Of a stretch of 56,377 bases of DNA, positions 17,713 through 25,999 are shown one piece after another. A program made the position numbers and the translations under genes. The stretch comes from Alkaliphilus transvaalensis ATCC 700919. Lineage in GTDB: Bacteria; Bacillota; Clostridia; Peptostreptococcales; Natronincolaceae. The stretch is from positions 1-56,377 of the forward strand of contig NZ_JHYF01000019.1 in assembly GCF_000621485.1 (NCBI RefSeq), in the 5' to 3' direction. The notes under the pieces were generated by a model. That model saw nothing but the letters and a program-made list of their open reading frames with translations, was not told the origin of the DNA and did not search any database. Numbering within the stretch: position 1 is the first letter of the stretch; each line of letters begins with the position of its first letter.

Positions 17713-17981
17713 TGCTGTGCTAGATGGGGAGGTAGCGGTGCCCTGTAACCTACAATCCGCTATAGTAGGGTTGAATTCCTCATTTAGGCTTGTTGTATGT
17801 AGGGCCGGCTTAAGTAAGTGATGATGAGAGTTGGGTCCCACGCAATGGAAGCTTACGAACCCCGCCAGGTCCGGAAGGAAGCAACGGTAAGTAACCCCTT
17901 TCGTGTGCCGTGGGGCTGCCTGACTTGAGTTAACTGCTTAGGTATCGCCTATGGCAACCTGCCAAAGTGAGGTGCACAGCA
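17713..17981 (+). ncRNA. ffs: Signal recognition particle RNA, long Gram-positive type
   Basis: About 269 nt. The ends pair (TGCTGTGC 17713-17720 with GCACAGCA 17974-17981). The universal SRP domain with the Ffh-binding loop is clear: CCAGGTCCGGAAGGAAGCAA inside an AACCCCGCC...AAGTAACC context. The 5' Alu-type domain gives the length typical of Bacillus and Clostridia. Confidence 0.96.
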
Positions 17982-18004
17982 TTACATAATATATTAATAA
18001 TGAC

Positions 18005-18033
18005 AAAACATGAGGAAAACTCATGTTTTTTTA
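18005..18033 (+). terminator. Terminator of SRP RNA
   Basis: A 10-bp stem (18005-18014 with 18020-18029), loop GAAAA, then T-run. Confidence 0.85.
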
Positions 18034-18204
18034 ATAGGTAGAATAAATTTTTAGCAGATAGAAATAAGCTAGAATAAGTACGGTAGAATAAGTAAGATAA
18101 AACATAGAACATGTAAAATGCTAATGACAGCGAGATGAATAGAGATTATCTATCCTATCTGCTAAAATTATTGATATTAAGAATAGATTTAAGGGTACAA
18201 TACA

Positions 18205-18233
18205 TTGAAGAGTGGCTTTTGAATTGATATACT
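18205..18233 (+). promoter_or_regulatory. yedF promoter
   Basis: TTGAAG (18205-18210), exactly 17 nt, TATACT (18228-18233). The expected transcript start near 18240 argues against using the upstream ATG at 18240 as start codon. Confidence 0.75.
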
Positions 18234-18266
18234 AGTGTTATGATTTTAACTATTGGAGGTTATCCT

Positions 18267-18869
18267 ATGAGAAAAGAAATCGATGCAAGGGGAATGAACT
18301 GTCCGCTTCCTGTTATTCATACAAAAAAAGCTTTAGAATCTATCGATAATGGAATAATAACGGCTATTGTTGACAATGAAGTAGCTAAAGAAAACGTTTC
18401 AAAACTTGCCAACAGTTTATCCTTAAAAACGGAAGTAAAAGAAAATAAAGGGAATTACTATATTGATATCTACAAAGATCATAGTATTGCTGGGGCAGAA
18501 ATGATGGATATACAATGTGATGATAGTCCTAAAAAAGACCTAGTTATTGTGATTACTAATGATTTATTCGGAGAAGGTGCCCCAGAGTTAGGTAGAACTT
18601 TAATGAAGGGGTTTATATATGCTCTAACAGAAGTTCAACCTTATCCTAAAGCCATCATATTTATTAATAATGGAGTAAAGCTTCCAGTTGAAGGGTCTGA
18701 TTCATTAGAACATCTACGGACCTTAGAAGCAAACGGAGTAGAGGTGCTATCGTGTGGAACCTGTCTAGACTACTATAAGCTTAAGGACAAACTTGCAGTA
18801 GGGGGAGTCAGTAATATGTATACAATTGTGGAGAAAATGAATAGAGCGCAAAATACTATTAAACTATAG
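18267..18869 (+). CDS. yedF: YedF, selenium-metabolism-associated TusA/DsrE-like protein
   Basis: 200 aa in two parts. The N-terminal TusA/SirA domain (residues 1-75) has the Cys-Pro motif in MNCPLPV, a sulfur/selenium carrier site. The C-terminal DsrE-like domain contains SCGTCLDYYKL, with a CxxC. This architecture is the YedF family, which co-occurs with selenium use; the biochemical role is unproved. The start at 18267 has GGAGGT 6 nt upstream, and the promoter supports it. It is followed by DUF3343 and mscS, likely one operon. Confidence 0.87.
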   Translation: MRKEIDARGMNCPLPVIHTKKALESIDNGIITAIVDNEVAKENVSKLANSLSLKTEVKENKGNYYIDIYKDHSIAGAEMMDIQCDDSPKKDLVIVITNDLFGEGAPELGRTLMKGFIYALTEVQPYPKAIIFINNGVKLPVEGSDSLEHLRTLEANGVEVLSCGTCLDYYKLKDKLAVGGVSNMYTIVEKMNRAQNTIKL

Positions 18870-18890
18870 ATTGGAGATGTATTTCAGTAA

Positions 18891-19157
18891 ATGGAGAATA
18901 AAGGGTTTTGTGTCATTGTATTTGAGTCTACCCACTTTGCTATAGCGGCGGAAAGTCGACTAAAGGAAAAGGCCTATCCTATTGAAATTATACCAACACC
19001 TAGGGAAATAACTGCCAGTTGTGGCTTATCCATTAAATTTAACCCTGAGGGATTAGATGATATAAAACAAGAAATTAGAGAAGGTAAAATTGGTATAAAA
19101 GGTATTTTTCAAATGTATAAGAAGGAAGAGGGTAGAGGCTTTAAACCGGTTTTATAA
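18891..19157 (+). CDS. DUF3343 small protein (putative Se/S carrier-like)
   Basis: 88-aa protein with the family hallmarks: N-terminal FESTHFAIAAE strand-helix, central PTPREITASCGLSIKF with one conserved cysteine, and a short C-terminal part. DUF3343 proteins are commonly found beside YedF and are described as putative Se/S carriers; the role is not established. Ribosome site GGAGATG lies somewhat far from ATG 18891. Confidence 0.85.
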   Translation: MENKGFCVIVFESTHFAIAAESRLKEKAYPIEIIPTPREITASCGLSIKFNPEGLDDIKQEIREGKIGIKGIFQMYKKEEGRGFKPVL

Positions 19158-19168
19158 GGAGGTAGATG

Positions 19169-20035
19169 ATGATTTTAGATACAATTAAAATTAAATTTAT
19201 GGAAACGATGGAGTTTATTACGGATCCTGAACAGTTAACAGCATTAATGGCAAAAGCAATTAATATTATTATAATTCTTGTTGTTGCTAAAGCAAGCATT
19301 CGAATACTTCACTCTTTAATTAATCGTTTTTTTGATAGTCAAAAGAATTTAAAAATAAAAGTTGATATCCCTCGATTAGAAACCATGAAGGGGCTATTAA
19401 AAAGTATTGTAAAGTATACCATCTACTTTATTGCCTTTACCACGATTATGAAGTCTTTTGGTACTGATGTAACAGCTTTAATTACTGCTGCAGGTATTGG
19501 GGGATTAGCCTTTGGTTTTGGAGCACAAAATCTTGTTAGAGATATCATTACAGGCTTCTTCATCTTATTTGAAGATCAATTTGGAGTAGGTAATTATGTA
19601 GAAATTGATGGTGTTAGTGGAATCGTTGAAGAAATGGCCCTAAGGGTGACTAAAATTAGGGGATTTAATGGAGATTTATATATTGTTCCTAACGGTGAAA
19701 TAAAAAAGGTTATAAATCGAAGTAATGGCAAAATGAGGGCTTTAATTGAGATCTCAATTGCCTATGAAGAGGATATAGACAATGCAATTAAAGTACTTAA
19801 TGAAGCCTCTGACATACTACGTGAAACAGATGAACGTATTTTAGAAGGGCCTACGGTTTTGGGTGTAAGTAATTTAGCTGCATCAGAGGTAGTTATATCT
19901 GTTATGGCTAAAACAGTACCTATGGAGCAATGGGCTGTTGAACGTCTTATGAGAAAGACCTTTAAAGAGGCCTTTGATGAAAAGGGAATAGAAATTCCTT
20001 ACCCAAGAAGAGTTGTAATTAATAAAAATCCATAA
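19169..20035 (+). CDS. Small-conductance mechanosensitive channel (MscS family)
   Basis: 288 aa. N-terminal membrane helices (about 30-50, 75-95) are followed by the pore-lining helix TAAGIGGLAFGFGAQNLVRDIITGFF. The beta domain (GNYVEIDGVSGIVEEMALRVTKIRGFNGDLYIVPNGEI) and an alpha-beta C-terminal domain follow. It gates at high membrane tension to release solutes. AAGGAGG (19156-19162) favours ATG 19169 over the ATG one codon earlier. It probably shares the yedF transcript. Confidence 0.92.
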   Translation: MILDTIKIKFMETMEFITDPEQLTALMAKAINIIIILVVAKASIRILHSLINRFFDSQKNLKIKVDIPRLETMKGLLKSIVKYTIYFIAFTTIMKSFGTDVTALITAAGIGGLAFGFGAQNLVRDIITGFFILFEDQFGVGNYVEIDGVSGIVEEMALRVTKIRGFNGDLYIVPNGEIKKVINRSNGKMRALIEISIAYEEDIDNAIKVLNEASDILRETDERILEGPTVLGVSNLAASEVVISVMAKTVPMEQWAVERLMRKTFKEAFDEKGIEIPYPRRVVINKNP

Positions 20036-20167
20036 TATAACCTATCTATAAGAATAAGGAATTTACAATTGACGTAAATATTGAAAATGAAGGATAGTTT
20101 ATAAATAGTAACAAATAATATAATACACAAAATTTAAATAATACACAAAAATTAATATAATTCTAAA

Positions 20168-20193
20168 AATACCCCTGAAAAAAGGGGTTTTTT
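20168..20193 (+). terminator. Terminator after mscS
   Basis: Short GC-rich stem ACCCCT/AGGGGT with an A-rich loop and a T-run. A TTTGAAC duplication follows; nothing else is seen up to the DUF951 gene. Confidence 0.75.
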
Positions 20194-20362
20194 AAACTTT
20201 GAACTTTGAACTTTACTTTAAAGACTATTGTTACTTAATTGAGGAAATTATAAAGTTTTCTTTTTGCATTAATATAAATTCAAGATTAAATATGCAATTT
20301 TCTCAACTATAAAATAGATTAAAATAAATACATAAGAAATCTAAGGAAAGGTGGGGAACTTA

Positions 20363-20554
20363 ATGCCGATGAAACTAGAAGTTGGAGATCAGGTAGAACT
20401 TAAAAAACAACATCCATGTGGTAATCATCATTTTGAGATTCTAAGAACAGGAGCGGACTTTAGAATCAAATGCCTCAAATGTGAAAAACAAGTATGGATC
20501 GAACGGCCAGAGTTAGAAAGAAGAATTAAAAAAATTACTTCAAAAGAAGAATAA
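20363..20554 (+). CDS. DUF951 family protein
   Basis: 63-aa cytosolic protein of the Firmicute DUF951 family. It keeps the diagnostic blocks LEVGDQVELKKQHPCGNHHFEILRTGADFRIKCLKC, though split here across the text of the motif: GD near residue 8, HPCG near 17 and CxxC near 40. The two cysteine-containing sites suggest zinc binding. ATG 20363 follows GGTGGGG by 7 nt. The longer GTG start at 20351 would sit on that ribosome site. Function unknown. Confidence 0.88.
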   Translation: MPMKLEVGDQVELKKQHPCGNHHFEILRTGADFRIKCLKCEKQVWIERPELERRIKKITSKEE

Positions 20555-20601
20555 TTGATTTGCTTATATGTAGGTTTATAGTAGGTTTTTAATCAAAAAA
20601 T

Positions 20602-20645
20602 AAAATAAAAGAGAGGGCTTAGGCTACTCTCTTTTATTTTGTAAG
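20602..20645 (+). terminator. Strong, probably bidirectional terminator
   Basis: A 14-bp perfect stem (20602-20615 with 20627-20640), flanked by A-rich and T-rich runs. Confidence 0.88.
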
Positions 20646-20657
20646 GGGGAGATTGGG

Positions 20658-20714
20658 ATGAATAAATGTTATATTGTGGGGGCTATCTTATTAGTATCTT
20701 TACCACAAATTTAG
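20658..20714 (+). CDS. Tiny ORF, 18 aa, possibly a remnant
   Basis: ATG 20658 has a purine-rich ribosome site (GGGGGAGATTGGG) and encodes MNKCYIVGAILLVSLPQI. This is like the start of a signal peptide, then a TAG. It could be a decayed secreted-protein gene or a hydrophobic small peptide. Nothing downstream continues the frame convincingly. Confidence 0.3.
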   Translation: MNKCYIVGAILLVSLPQI

Positions 20715-20925
20715 AAGGTTATACATGATAAATAAAGAAATAAAGAAAAATTATATTTTTTATGATGAATAGGAAAAACGCTACTTATCTTTGTCACTTA
20801 TCCTAAGCAGGAAAATTCCTATAATTGTAGTATATAAATATATTGCATTTTACAATTTAGTTTTTGATTTCTTAATGTTTGGGTATGCTATATACAACTA
20901 AAAACTCAAAACAATGATAGGTAGA

Positions 20926-20975
20926 GGACATAAACTCTTAATAAATTTTTATATATAAAGGGACATAAACTCTTA
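20926..20975. repeat. 15-bp direct repeat upstream of ppk1
   Basis: GGACATAAACTCTTA occurs twice, at 20926-20940 and 20961-20975, 35 bp apart and just upstream of ppk1. It could be a tandem activator or repressor site. No other gene lies in 20555-21016 apart from the tiny ORF. Confidence 0.6.
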
Positions 20976-21016
20976 AAAAATTGGTATAAAAAAGACTTTA
21001 AAGAGGATGAGATGAG

Positions 21017-23068
21017 ATGGTTAAAGAACAGGAGCAATTAGAAGAAAGTAAATATTATATCAATAGAGAGTTAAGCTGGTTAGAGTTTAATGATCGTGTA
21101 TTACAAGAAGCAAAAGATACAAATAATCCTCTTTTTGAGCGCTTAAAGTTTTTGATGATTGTAAGTTCTAATTTAGATGAATTTTTTATGGTGAGGATAG
21201 CTTCTTTAAAGGATCAAGTTAATGCCGGGTACGACAGACCAGACCCATCAGGTTTAACTCCTAAGGAGCAATTAAATAAGATATCTGATAGGGTACATCG
21301 AATGGTGTATGAGCAATATAATGCCTTAAGGAGGGGGATATTACCAAAGCTTAAAAAAAGGGGAATTATTTTACTAAACACGAAATCTTTATCTGAGGGA
21401 CAGAAGGGACAATTACGTAACTACTTTTTAGAAAAAGTATATCCTGTATTAACACCTATAGCCCTAGAACAGGGAAGGCCCTTCCCATTAATTCTAAATA
21501 GAAGTTTAAATTTGGGAGTATTATTACAAAAAGACGGTTCTAAAGATGTCATATTTGCCACTGTACAGGTTCCGTCAGTATTACCAAGATTAATTCCTTT
21601 AATTGAAGAGGAAGGAAAGCTAGCGTACATCCTATTAGAGGATGTTATTAAACTTAATATTCATCAACTGTTTGAGGGATATAAAATAATTTCTGTGGGT
21701 TCCTACCGAATTACTAGAAATGCTGACTTAACCATTGAAGAGGAAGAAGCAGAAGATTTATTAATTGAGATAGAGAAATCATTACAAAAAAGAAAGTGGG
21801 GTACTGCCGTTCGTTTGGAGGTAGACTATCGTGGCGATAAAAGATTAGTAGAAATTTTAAGATCTGCCTTAGAAATCCATTATAAGGATATATTTTTTAT
21901 TTGGGGGCCAATAGATTTACGGTTTTTAGGGAAAATTTATCAACTTAATGGGTTTGAAGATTTAAAATATCAACAATATCGTCCCTACACCCCTAAAGCA
22001 TTAGAAAAAAAAGATATATTTCGAGCCATCTCTAAAGAAGATATTCTGCTACATCATCCCTATGAATCATTTGAACCTGTGATAACCTTTGTGCAAAAAG
22101 CCGCTAAAGATCCTAAAGTGCTTGCCATTAAACAGACGCTATATCGTGTTAGTGGAGATTCACCTATTATAAAAGCTTTAGCAGATGCTGCAAAAAAAGG
22201 TAAGCAAGTAACCGTCTTAGTAGAGCTAAAGGCCCGGTTTGATGAAGAAGTAAATATTGTATGGGCAAAGAAGTTAGAGCAAGCAGGTTGTCATGTGATC
22301 TATGGGTTAGTTGGATTAAAAACCCATTGTAAAATGACCTTGGTAGTGAGGCAAGAATCTGAAGGGATTAAGAGATATCTTCATTTAGGGACAGGAAACT
22401 ATAATGATATAACAGCTAAGATTTATACAGACATGGGATTATTTACCAGTAATAAAAGTTTAGTTAGGGATGCTACAGCAATTTTTAATATGCTTTCTGG
22501 GTGTTTAAACCCTCCCAAACTTGAAAAAACCGCCATTGCACCAATTAATTTAAGAGCCCAATTTTTAGAACTTATTAAAAGAGAAATTACCCATGTAAAA
22601 GAAGGGAATAGGGGCAAAATTATAGCTAAAATGAATTCATTAGTGGATAAAGAAATTATAAAGGCCCTCTATCAAGCCTCAATAGAAGGGGTAGAGATTC
22701 ATTTAATTGTAAGGGGCATTTGCTGTTTAAGGCCGAGTATACCCCAAATTAGTGAGAATATTAAGGTTAGAAGCATTGTGGGAAGGTTTTTAGAACATAG
22801 TCGAATCTATTATTTTTATAATAATGGTGAAGAGGAAGTATATATGTCCAGTGCTGACTTGATGCCGAGAAACCTTGATCGGAGAATAGAAGTGCTTTTT
22901 CCAATAGAGGATTTTAAGATCAAAAAGAGAATTATTAATATTTTATTCATAGAATTAATGGATAATGTTAAGGCAAGGATTTTAGACCATGAAGGTGTGT
23001 ATCATAAAATCGATAGAAGAGGAAAGAAATTAATTAATTCGCAGGATTACTTTGTTGAAATTGACTAA
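21017..23068 (+). CDS. ppk1: Polyphosphate kinase 1
   Basis: 683 aa, standard length. Transfers the ATP gamma-phosphate reversibly onto inorganic polyphosphate. Domain order: N-terminal helical (YINRELSWLEFNDRVLQEA), head, and two phospholipase-D-like C-terminal domains. These carry VLVELKARFDEE, GLVGLKTHCKM with the catalytic His, RYLHLGTGNYND, and DLMPRNLDRRIEVLFPI. AAGAGGATGA precedes ATG 21017. The ppx gene 62 bp downstream encodes the opposing activity, so the pair sets the polyphosphate level. Confidence 0.97.
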   Translation: MVKEQEQLEESKYYINRELSWLEFNDRVLQEAKDTNNPLFERLKFLMIVSSNLDEFFMVRIASLKDQVNAGYDRPDPSGLTPKEQLNKISDRVHRMVYEQYNALRRGILPKLKKRGIILLNTKSLSEGQKGQLRNYFLEKVYPVLTPIALEQGRPFPLILNRSLNLGVLLQKDGSKDVIFATVQVPSVLPRLIPLIEEEGKLAYILLEDVIKLNIHQLFEGYKIISVGSYRITRNADLTIEEEEAEDLLIEIEKSLQKRKWGTAVRLEVDYRGDKRLVEILRSALEIHYKDIFFIWGPIDLRFLGKIYQLNGFEDLKYQQYRPYTPKALEKKDIFRAISKEDILLHHPYESFEPVITFVQKAAKDPKVLAIKQTLYRVSGDSPIIKALADAAKKGKQVTVLVELKARFDEEVNIVWAKKLEQAGCHVIYGLVGLKTHCKMTLVVRQESEGIKRYLHLGTGNYNDITAKIYTDMGLFTSNKSLVRDATAIFNMLSGCLNPPKLEKTAIAPINLRAQFLELIKREITHVKEGNRGKIIAKMNSLVDKEIIKALYQASIEGVEIHLIVRGICCLRPSIPQISENIKVRSIVGRFLEHSRIYYFYNNGEEEVYMSSADLMPRNLDRRIEVLFPIEDFKIKKRIINILFIELMDNVKARILDHEGVYHKIDRRGKKLINSQDYFVEID

Positions 23069-23130
23069 AAACTAAAAAACTTAGAAATATAGAAATGGTT
23101 AGTAAGTCAGAAAAAAAGGAGAAGATTTCG

Positions 23131-24651
23131 ATGGAGAAGAAATTTGCCATCATTGATTTAGGGTCTAACTCTGTAAGAATGATAATAATGAAAATTTTTG
23201 ATGATTATTCTTATAAAATGCTAGATGAAGTTAAGGAAATGGTTAGACTTAGTGAAGGTATGGGGGAAGAAATGACCCTAAAGGCAGCTGCCATGAAAAG
23301 AACAATTAAAGCACTAAATCTATTTAAAAAGTTAATAGAAGTTCATCAAGTAGATGAGACATTCTTAGTTGCTACGGCTGCTGTTAGAAATGCAGTTAAT
23401 CAAGATCGTTTTCTAGAGAAGGTTAGAATGGAAACCAACTTAGAATTTGAAGTGATATCGGGAAAAAAAGAAGCCTACTATGCTTATCTAGGGGTGATTA
23501 ACACAATAGATATAGATAACTGTGTTATTATAGATGTAGGTGGTGGCAGTACAGAAATAGCTTTAGTGGAAAATCGTAGAATAAAGCATGGGATTAGTTT
23601 CCCCTTTGGAGCGGTTATTTTAACTGAGAGATTTCTAGGCAAAACAGAGATCCCCCATTTAAAAATACAGCAATTGGAGAAGTATATTAAGAAGCAGCTT
23701 AGTCAGGTAGAATGGTTAAAAAAAGCAATAGGGTTACCAGTAGTAGGGTTAGGTGGAACGGTTAGAACCCTAGCAAAAATCAATAAAAATGAAATTAACT
23801 TCCCCCTCGTAAGTCTCCATAATTATCAAATTACCTACCATGAGATGTTGAGGGCCTACAAAAAGGTTGTAGAAGCTAAGTCCCATGAAAGAAAAAACAT
23901 TAAAGGGGTTAATAAAGAAAGGTCAGACATCATTGTGGGGGGCTTGGTTCCAGTCAAGAGCTTATGTCACTACCTTAAGACAGACAAAATTATTATTAGT
24001 GGAAATGGCTTAAGGGAAGGCGTATTTTTTGAAAAATATATTAAAGAATGTTATCCAGGCAAAAAGCTATTCAGTAGCGTACTTAATCATAGTGTGTATA
24101 ATACCTTAAGAAATTATGATGCAAATATAAAACATTGTTATCATATAAAAAAATTAGCCCTATCTATGTTTGACCAAACTACAGAACTTCACGGATTAGG
24201 GGAATCTGAAAGAAAGCTCCTATCTGTAGCAGCATTACTTCATGATATTGGTAACTATGTTGATCACTATAATCATCATAAACATGGATTTTATATTGTT
24301 TTGAATGCTAGACTAAACGGCCTTAGAAATAGAGAATTAGTCATTTGTGCCTTTATTGTTTTAATGCATCGAGAAGTTGATCTTAGTAAGGATTGGAGTC
24401 CTTATAAGATGCTAATTAATAAAAATGATTTTGAAGTAATTAAAAAGCTAAGTCTATTTGTCAATATTGCTGAGAAGTTAGACCGAGGTGAATATGGGGC
24501 TGTTAATGACATTCAGTGTGGAATAGAAGAAGATCATGTAAATATGAAGGTAAAGGTTCGAAGTCTAGCCGACTTAGAAATTGCTGCAGTCCAAAGTACT
24601 CAAAAGGACTTTAAGAAAATATTTGGAAAAAAATTAATCTTAAGTGTATAA
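23131..24651 (+). CDS. ppx: Exopolyphosphatase Ppx/GppA with C-terminal HD domain
   Basis: 506 aa. An actin-like Ppx/GppA core (FAIIDLGSNSVRM near the N-terminus, VIIDVGGGSTEIAL, VVGLGGTVRTLAKI) hydrolyses polyphosphate or pppGpp. The C-terminal part has an HD-type motif (LLHDIGNYVDHYNHHKHGFYIV). ATG 23131 is preferred because AAGGAGAAG lies 7 nt upstream and the protein then begins MEKKFAIIDLG, as family members do. A start at 23095 would add 12 residues with no good ribosome site. Confidence 0.92.
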   Translation: MEKKFAIIDLGSNSVRMIIMKIFDDYSYKMLDEVKEMVRLSEGMGEEMTLKAAAMKRTIKALNLFKKLIEVHQVDETFLVATAAVRNAVNQDRFLEKVRMETNLEFEVISGKKEAYYAYLGVINTIDIDNCVIIDVGGGSTEIALVENRRIKHGISFPFGAVILTERFLGKTEIPHLKIQQLEKYIKKQLSQVEWLKKAIGLPVVGLGGTVRTLAKINKNEINFPLVSLHNYQITYHEMLRAYKKVVEAKSHERKNIKGVNKERSDIIVGGLVPVKSLCHYLKTDKIIISGNGLREGVFFEKYIKECYPGKKLFSSVLNHSVYNTLRNYDANIKHCYHIKKLALSMFDQTTELHGLGESERKLLSVAALLHDIGNYVDHYNHHKHGFYIVLNARLNGLRNRELVICAFIVLMHREVDLSKDWSPYKMLINKNDFEVIKKLSLFVNIAEKLDRGEYGAVNDIQCGIEEDHVNMKVKVRSLADLEIAAVQSTQKDFKKIFGKKLILSV

Positions 24652-24684
24652 AAAAATAAATTATTTTAAATAATGATAAAAGGT

Positions 24685-24713
24685 TTGCAATTTAGAGGCT
24701 AAAGTGATATAAT
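24685..24713 (+). promoter_or_regulatory. rpsF operon promoter
   Basis: TTGCAA (24685-24690), 17 nt, TATAAT (24708-24713). Confidence 0.85.
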
Positions 24714-24732
24714 TTTTTAATGTGAGAAAACA

Positions 24733-24786
24733 ATTCTCTCTGTCCTGCGTAAAGCAGGGCCGTTAAGTCCAAAGGGAGGTGGAAAA
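24733..24786 (+). promoter_or_regulatory. Candidate S6:S18-binding leader RNA
   Basis: The leader of rpsF-ssb-rpsR forms a GTCCTGC/GCAGGGC hairpin, followed by CCGTTAAG and sequence reaching the ribosome site. A leader motif bound by the S6-S18 dimer, with a conserved CCG, is known upstream of this operon in many bacteria. Identity here rests on position and the CCG, not on a covariance model. Confidence 0.6.
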
Positions 24787-24787
24787 G

Positions 24788-25072
24788 ATGAACAAGTACG
24801 AATTAATGTACATTCTTAAGACTAGTGCAGAAGAAGAAAAAAGAACTCAACTTTTAGAAAAGTTTAAAGGAATCATTGAAACAGATGGTCAAGTTGAGAA
24901 TGTTGATGAGTGGGGTAACAGAAGGTTAGCTTACGAAATTAGCAAAACAAATGAAGGTTACTACGTATTAGTAAACTTCAATGCTTCTGCAGATATTCCT
25001 AAAGAATTAGACAGAAATTTAAAGATTGCTGATGAAGTAATCAGACATATGATTACAAGAGTTGAAGCGTAA
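24788..25072 (+). CDS. rpsF: Ribosomal protein bS6
   Basis: 94-aa small-subunit protein pairing with bS18 on 16S r[20 protein letters not shown] start, [11 protein letters not shown] and GYYVLVNF are family blocks. ATG 24788 is chosen because GGGAGG (24774-24779) is 8 nt upstream; a GTG at 24779 overlaps that site. First gene of rpsF-ssb-rpsR. Confidence 0.97.
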   Translation: MNKYELMYILKTSAEEEKRTQLLEKFKGIIETDGQVENVDEWGNRRLAYEISKTNEGYYVLVNFNASADIPKELDRNLKIADEVIRHMITRVEA

Positions 25073-25089
25073 TTAAAGGTGGTGTAACG

Positions 25090-25512
25090 ATGAACAGTGT
25101 TGTATTAATCGGGCGTTTAGCTAGAGATCCAGAGTTACGTTTTACTACCAGCGGAAAAGCTGTTGCCACTTTTAGTGTTGCTGTAAATAGAACTTTTTCA
25201 AAGACAAAAGAAGCAGATTTTTTCAATATCGTAGTGTGGGGGAAAAGTGCTGAACATAGTGCCAACTACTTATCCAAAGGTCGCCTAGTGGGTATCCAAG
25301 GTAGACTACAAAGCCGATCCTACGAAACTCAAACCGGTGAAAAAAGATATGTAACTGAAGTGGTTGCAGACCAAGTAGAATTCCTTGAATGGGGAAATCG
25401 TGAAAATCAGTCACAACAACAATCCGGTGGTTCTTTTAATGACTTTAATTCAGCTGATATAGATCTAAATGATTTTGAAGCGGTTGATGACGACGAAGAT
25501 ATTCCATTCTAA
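25090..25512 (+). CDS. ssb: Single-stranded DNA-binding protein
   Basis: 140 aa. OB fold from residue 1 to about 105 ([46 protein letters not shown]), then a Gln/Asp-rich disordered linker. The acidic tip DDEDIPF recruits replication and repair partners. Typical position between rpsF and rpsR. Confidence 0.98.
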   Translation: MNSVVLIGRLARDPELRFTTSGKAVATFSVAVNRTFSKTKEADFFNIVVWGKSAEHSANYLSKGRLVGIQGRLQSRSYETQTGEKRYVTEVVADQVEFLEWGNRENQSQQQSGGSFNDFNSADIDLNDFEAVDDDEDIPF

Positions 25513-25529
25513 GAAAAGGAGGGAAACTA

Positions 25530-25760
25530 ATGATCAACAAGAGAAAGCGTAGAAGCAAAAAGAAGATTTGTACTTTCTGTGCCGATAAAGTAACTTCAAT
25601 GGACTATAAAGAAGTTCAAAAGTTAAAGAAGTACATTACTGAGCGTGGTAAAATTTTACCAAGAAGAATTTCAGGAAACTGTGCAATTCATCAAAGAGAA
25701 TTAACTCAAACTATTAAGAGAGCTAGACATATGGCTTTACTACCATATACAGTAGAATAG
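25530..25760 (+). CDS. rpsR: Ribosomal protein bS18
   Basis: 76 aa, basic. KKKICTFC followed later by [22 protein letters not shown] and [18 protein letters not shown], the standard bS18 blocks. The zinc-type FCxFC of some relatives is reduced to CTFCADK. AAGGAGGG precedes ATG 25530. Confidence 0.98.
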   Translation: MINKRKRRSKKKICTFCADKVTSMDYKEVQKLKKYITERGKILPRRISGNCAIHQRELTQTIKRARHMALLPYTVE

Positions 25761-25772
25761 TATAATATATTC

Positions 25773-25810
25773 AGAGAAGTAGTGATCACTACTTCTCTTT
25801 TTGATTTTTT
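25773..25810 (+). terminator. Terminator of the rpsF operon
   Basis: A perfect 13-bp palindromic arm pair (25773-25785 with 25786-25798), then T-rich sequence. Confidence 0.85.
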
Positions 25811-25850
25811 GATAAAAGATACACTCCAGTATAATACTTCATATTTTGTA

Positions 25851-25883
25851 GTCTATCTTTAATCAATTAGATAGGCTTTTTTC
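25851..25883 (+). terminator. Possible second terminator
   Basis: An 8-bp stem (25851-25858 with 25869-25876, one G-U) runs into six T. It may back up the first terminator. Confidence 0.55.
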
Positions 25884-25999
25884 TGATCCATAGGAAACTA
25901 AAGGCATCATTTCAGCTTGAAAAAAATATAATATCCGCTTCCTAAGTTTAATATATATTCAGTAGACCAGTTTTATTATTTACTTAGGAGGAATAGAAA

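Noticed and set aside
17626-17841. Minus-strand ORF over tRNA-Ser and SRP RNA
   Set aside because: It covers two clear RNA genes.
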